DNA of 64,000 nt, taken from Pseudomonas nunensis (lineage in GTDB: Bacteria; Pseudomonadota; Gammaproteobacteria; Pseudomonadales; Pseudomonadaceae). Every line of letters begins with the position of its first letter. Position 1 is the first letter of the stretch. The notes beneath the pieces are model-generated. The model was not told the origin of the DNA. It was given only the letters and a program-made list of their open reading frames with translations, and searched no databases. Of this stretch, positions 59,741 to 64,000 are shown piece after piece. The stretch covers positions 2,501 through 66,500 of the forward strand of contig NZ_CP101125.1 in NCBI RefSeq assembly GCF_024296925.1. Direction: 5' to 3'. A program made the position numbers and the translations under genes.

Positions 59741-60682
59741 TTAGATAAGCCCACGCCGAATGAGGTCCTGATGGGCCGACAAGGCATCTTCGGCCAAGGA
59801 CAAATCAGGGATCTCAGTGGTTCTTACGGACAACTCGGCGTGGTGGATGCATACCGTTGGTCCGACAATCATCTTGGGGCAACTGACGCCATTCAGCGTT
59901 TTTGGCAACTGCGCCAGGTTCATGGCTTTGCTGGAATACAGCAGTACGCCGCGGGCTTGCAGGTGTTCAACTGCCAGCGCAAGTTCCCCGGCTGGCAATG
60001 GCCAATCGAAAACTTCCACCGGGCAATCGGCGCTGCTGATCAGCCAGGCAGTGAGCCACAGGTGAGGTTCCAGCGGCAAATCCGAGTGGTTGATCAACAG
60101 CAGCGGCGCTGAACGCAATTGCCGGTTGTTATGGTAGATGCGCGCACCGAATTTGCTGCGCAACCAGGAATAAAAGAACACGCGCTCCATCTGCGCGCCG
60201 AACTGGCCTTGCCAGCGTTGTTCCAGTTCGGTCAACAACGGCATCAGCAGTTGTTCGCACAAGGTCCTTGGCGGGTACAACGCCATGGCCTGGTTTACCG
60301 TGTCATCGAGGGTGCGCTCGGCCAGTTGAGTGACCGCTTGCAGCAGTGTGTTACGCAGCAATTGCCAGTCGTTTTCGACGGACTCGGTAGAGGCTTGGGG
60401 CGTGTCGAGCAGTTGCTTGACCTGGCTGACCGCAACGCCACGATTGAGCCAGGTGAGAATCGTCAGGATTCGCTGCACGTGTTCAGCCGAAAACAACCGA
60501 TGCCCCTTGGGCGTGCGTTGAGGCACGATCAGGCCATAACGCCGTTCCCAGGCACGCAGGGTGATCGCGTTGACTCCGGTCTGGCGCGCCACTTCACGAA
60601 TCGGCAGCCAGCCTTCGTCCAAGGCTTTCTTGAAGTCGGCGCCGAGGTCTTCCCGGGCACTGGTGTCGGGTGTGTTGTTCAT
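59741..60682 (-). CDS. MerR-family regulator, LitR/CarH-like (class II, PplR-type)
   Basis: The 313-residue protein has an N-terminal MerR winged helix (about 25-95, LPIREVARQTGVNAITLRAWERRYG) and a C-terminal region shaped like a cobalamin-binding domain. The B12 signatures are not intact: the W-x9-EH helix reads W157-x8-E166-R167, and no DxHxxG loop is seen. That matches class II LitR proteins such as P. putida PplR, which do not need B12 and rely on separate LOV photoreceptors (from memory). It probably represses its own operon through the sites at 61665-61739. It lies directly before phrB and directly after the DUF523-DUF1722 gene. Confidence 0.85.
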   Translation of the reverse strand: MNNTPDTSAREDLGADFKKALDEGWLPIREVARQTGVNAITLRAWERRYGLIVPQRTPKGHRLFSAEHVQRILTILTWLNRGVAVSQVKQLLDTPQASTESVENDWQLLRNTLLQAVTQLAERTLDDTVNQAMALYPPRTLCEQLLMPLLTELEQRWQGQFGAQMERVFFYSWLRSKFGARIYHNNRQLRSAPLLLINHSDLPLEPHLWLTAWLISSADCPVEVFDWPLPAGELALAVEHLQARGVLLYSSKAMNLAQLPKTLNGVSCPKMIVGPTVCIHHAELSVRTTEIPDLSLAEDALSAHQDLIRRGLI

Positions 60683-61642
60683 TTAGATCGCATTTCGCAG
60701 GCTGAGGTTTTCCGGATGCGGTTGCAGGTAAACCTGTTGCGCAATGTACGGATCCGGGTGTTGGCGGAAGTAATGCTTGAGCAGCGTCAACGGCACCACC
60801 AACGGCACGATGCCGTGTCGGTATTGGCCGATCACGCGTTGCATTTCCTGTTTGTCTTCAGCAGTGATGGCCTGCTTGAGGTAACCACTGATGTGTTGCA
60901 GGACATTGGTGTGGGTGCGGCGGGTGGCGCATTTTTTCAGCGCTTCCATCAGCTCGCTGAAATAACGCGGGCCGAGTTCTTTCGGGTCGGTCTGGCCCAT
61001 GTTGCCCAGCAGGTTGCCCAGGGTTTTGTATTGCGCCGGGTTGTGCGCCATCAGCAGGTATTTGTAGCGTGAGTGAAAGTCGATGAGGCCACGCCGACTC
61101 AGGCCTTCCTGAAGCAATTGCTGCCAGGCGCTGTAGGCGAACACACGGGTCAGAAAGTTTTCCCGCAGCACCGGGTCATTCAGGCGGCCGTCTTCTTCCA
61201 CTGGAAGGTCCGGGTGTCGTTCGCAGAACGCCTGGGCGTAGATGCCGCGCCCACCGCCGTCCACCGGTGCACCGTTGGCGTGGTAGACCTTGACCCGCAA
61301 CAGCCCGCAGGACGGTGATTTCTGCATGAAGATGTAGCCGCAGATATCGCCCAGTTCCGCGGCCATTTTCTGACCGTACTCGGCGAGCGGTTGGGTGACG
61401 TTGATGTCGCGGTTCACCGTGCCGACGGCTTCGGGATGTTCGGCATCGCCCACCAGACGAATCGGTTCGCGGGGAATGCCGAGGCCGATCGCGACTTCCG
61501 GGCACACCGGGACGAAATCGAAATAATCAGTGAGGGTGCGACTGCACAGCCGCGATTCCTTGTGCCCGCCATTGAAGCGCACCTCTGCACCCATCAAGCA
61601 GGCGCTGATCGCGATTTTCGGTTTGGCGGGAGTGACGGGCAT
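60683..61642 (-). CDS. DUF523-DUF1722 fusion protein (TudS/YbgA-like)
   Basis: The 319-residue protein begins with DUF523 (about 8-150). Three conserved cysteines occur in ISACLMG, VCPEV and SPSCG, the set known to hold a [4Fe-4S] cluster in the thiouracil desulfurase TudS. The rest is DUF1722 (about 185-310, YKYLLMAHNPAQYKTLG and QHISGYLKQAI). The fusion is regularly found with photolyases. It could remove sulfur from thiolated pyrimidines, a photosensitising lesion source; that link is inference. First gene of the operon; its stop is adjacent to the MerR start. Confidence 0.88.
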   Translation of the reverse strand: MPVTPAKPKIAISACLMGAEVRFNGGHKESRLCSRTLTDYFDFVPVCPEVAIGLGIPREPIRLVGDAEHPEAVGTVNRDINVTQPLAEYGQKMAAELGDICGYIFMQKSPSCGLLRVKVYHANGAPVDGGGRGIYAQAFCERHPDLPVEEDGRLNDPVLRENFLTRVFAYSAWQQLLQEGLSRRGLIDFHSRYKYLLMAHNPAQYKTLGNLLGNMGQTDPKELGPRYFSELMEALKKCATRRTHTNVLQHISGYLKQAITAEDKQEMQRVIGQYRHGIVPLVVPLTLLKHYFRQHPDPYIAQQVYLQPHPENLSLRNAI

Positions 61643-61664
61643 CGAAGCACCTCGAATCTAAACC

Positions 61665-61688
61665 TGTACAGATCGTTGGATCTGTACA
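61665..61688. promoter_or_regulatory. PplR-type operator, site 2 (TGTACA-N12-TGTACA)
   Basis: A perfect direct repeat with 12-base spacer. It matches T(G/A)TACA-N12-TGTA(C/T)A, the PplR1 site reported for P. putida light-inducible promoters (recalled). It lies just downstream of the predicted -10 box, 23 bases before the DUF523-DUF1722 start. Confidence 0.8.
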
Positions 61689-61699
61689 ACATAATCTTC

Positions 61700-61727
61700 A
61701 TCATAGATTCGAAGCTGTACAAGTCAA
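61700..61727 (-). promoter_or_regulatory. Sigma-70 promoter of the light-responsive operon
   Basis: On the minus strand TTGACT (61722-61727) and TATGAT (61700-61705) are separated by 16 bases, giving a start of transcription near 61693 and a leader of about 50 bases. The -35 box is inside the spacer of operator site 1. Confidence 0.7.
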
Positions 61728-61739
61728 ATTATTTGTATA
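61716..61739. promoter_or_regulatory. PplR-type operator, site 1 (TGTACA-N12-TGTATA)
   Basis: The second direct repeat, full match on the minus strand as TATACA-N12-TGTACA. Its 12-base spacer contains the -35 box TTGACT, so a bound regulator would block RNA polymerase. Confidence 0.8.
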
Positions 61740-61761
61740 GGTTTTTGAAGTGCTCGCGATT

Positions 61762-61857
61762 CCCATGTGGGAGCGGGCTTGCTCGCGAAGAGGGAGTGTC
61801 AGTCGACATATGGGTAGCTGACCCACCGCATTCGCGAGCAAGCCCGCTCCCACAGGG
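61762..61857. repeat. REPIN: two inverted REP elements
   Basis: CCCATGTGGGAGCGGGCTTG and the inverse copy ending GCTCCCACAGGG enclose about 45 bases, between the light-operon promoter and the stop of the Trp-rich gene. It may insulate the two units. Confidence 0.92.
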
Positions 61858-61859
61858 AT

Positions 61860-63133
<1,274 letters not shown>

Positions 63134-63254
63134 TTAGCGTTCTCGTTCTGACAGCTTGGCCTATTGTTAAACACAGACCCTGCCCGATACCAAAGATCCC
63201 TGCTTATAAAAATAGACTAGTGATCACGGTAAAACGCCACGCGAGGAAGTAGTC

Positions 63255-64000
63255 ATGCACATATTGCTGACCGGCGGTACTGGTTTGATAGGACGTCAAC
63301 TCTGTCATCACTGGTTGAGTCAGGGACATCGCCTCACGGTCTGGAGTCGTTCGCCTGCAAAAGTCGCGAAAATCTGCGGCGCTCAGGTGCGCGGCATTGC
63401 CCGTCTCGAAGACCTCGGCCAGGAACCGCTCGATGCGATTATCAACCTGGCCGGCGCGCCGATTGGTGATAGTTGGTGGACCCACAAGCGCAAGACGTTG
63501 TTGTGGAGCAGCCGTATCGGCCTGACCGAAACCCTGCTGGCCTGGCTCGAAACCCGTGAGCAAAAACCGCAATTGCTGATCTCCGGTTCGGCGGTCGGTT
63601 GGTACGGCGACGGTGGCGAGCGTGAGTTGACCGAAGAGTCGCCGCCGGTGATCGATGATTTCGCCAGCCAGTTGTGCATCGCCTGGGAGGAAACCGCCCA
63701 GCGTGCCGAAGCCTTGGGCATTCGCGTGATTCTGCTGCGCACCGGGTTGGTCGTGTCCGCCGAGGGCGGCTTTTTGTCGCGGCTGTTGCTGCCGTTCAAA
63801 CTGGGGCTGGGCGGGCCGATCGGCAACGGCCGGCAGTGGATGCCGTGGATTCATATCAAGGATCAAATCGCCCTGATTGATTTTCTTCTGCATCGCATTG
63901 ACGCCAGCGGTCCATATAATGCCTGCGCGCCCAAACCGGTGCGCAATCGCGAATTTGCCAAGACGCTGGGTAGCGTGTTGCACCGCCCGGCGTTCATGCC
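63255..64000 (+). CDS. TIGR01777-family NAD-dependent epimerase-like protein (partial)
   Basis: The protein starts at ATG 63255 and continues past the right edge; 248 codons are visible with no stop. The extended-SDR motif LTGGTGLIGRQL is followed by INLAGAPIGDSWWTHKRK, GSAVGWYGDGGERELTEESPP and LRTGLVVSAEGG, typical of TIGR01777 (YfcH/SulA-like) proteins. The reaction is not known. It is divergent from the FAD oxidoreductase, so the 196-base gap may control both. Confidence 0.92.
   Translation, partial: MHILLTGGTGLIGRQLCHHWLSQGHRLTVWSRSPAKVAKICGAQVRGIARLEDLGQEPLDAIINLAGAPIGDSWWTHKRKTLLWSSRIGLTETLLAWLETREQKPQLLISGSAVGWYGDGGERELTEESPPVIDDFASQLCIAWEETAQRAEALGIRVILLRTGLVVSAEGGFLSRLLLPFKLGLGGPIGNGRQWMPWIHIKDQIALIDFLLHRIDASGPYNACAPKPVRNREFAKTLGSVLHRPAFM

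Overview
The window looks like a chromosomal segment of a Pseudomonas, most likely from the P. fluorescens/P. putida side of the genus. Support comes from the rRNA sequences, the conserved blocks hemA-prfA-prmC-moeB-murI-pagL and lolB-ispE-tRNA-prs-rplY-pth-ychF, an mksFEB condensin operon, a holD-rimI pair, and several copies of the REP/REPIN repeat with the core GCGGGCTTGCTCGCGAA. I see no prophage, insertion sequence, integron or CRISPR array. Species cannot be fixed from sequence reading alone.

Layout. 1-3.3 kb: end of an rRNA operon (tail of the 16S-23S spacer, 23S, 5S, terminator). 3.4-7.0 kb: a LetA/PqiA-type membrane protein split into two genes plus a six-MCE-domain LetB/PqiB-type tunnel protein, for lipid transport across the envelope. 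7.2-12.0 kb: mksF-mksE-mksB condensin on the minus strand. 12.1-14.7 kb: a cryptic holD (polymerase III psi), rimI, an acidic unknown protein and a beta carbonic anhydrase. 14.8-18.4 kb: a secreted unknown protein, a Tat-exported acid phosphatase with a PHO-box-like site, and an orphan MNT antitoxin beside a collapsed HEPN toxin frame. 18.4-36.2 kb: an accessory metabolic and transport stretch (AtoE, a MocR regulator, a PanB paralogue, MFS carriers, a gluconate permease, a soluble PAS-PAS-MCP receptor, a flavin reductase, an AraC/LysE pair, DdlA, a Mop protein, gamma-glutamyltransferase, DUF2817). 36.3-40.1 kb: tRNA-Met, a transmembrane chemoreceptor and Fsr. 40.3-52.8 kb: conserved housekeeping genes for translation, isoprenoid, haem and cell-wall synthesis, the tRNA-Gln gene, and the lipid A deacylase pagL.

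52.9-64 kb is the most interesting part. Nine tightly overlapping minus-strand genes run from a DUF523-DUF1722 protein through a LitR/CarH-like MerR regulator, a DNA photolyase, an NTF2-like protein, a short-chain dehydrogenase, an FAD amine-oxidase-like enzyme, a DUF1365 protein, a cyclopropane-fatty-acid-synthase-like methyltransferase and a DUF2878 membrane protein. A promoter in front of the first gene is wrapped by two copies of a direct repeat, TGTACA-N12-TGTACA and TGTACA-N12-TGTATA. These match the PplR1 operator reported for light-inducible genes of P. putida (recalled from the literature, not searched). A second transcription unit (an FAD oxidoreductase plus a small Trp-rich protein) carries a weaker copy of the site. 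I infer a light or photo-oxidative-stress regulon that couples DNA photorepair to membrane fatty-acid modification. A TIGR01777-family gene runs off the right edge.
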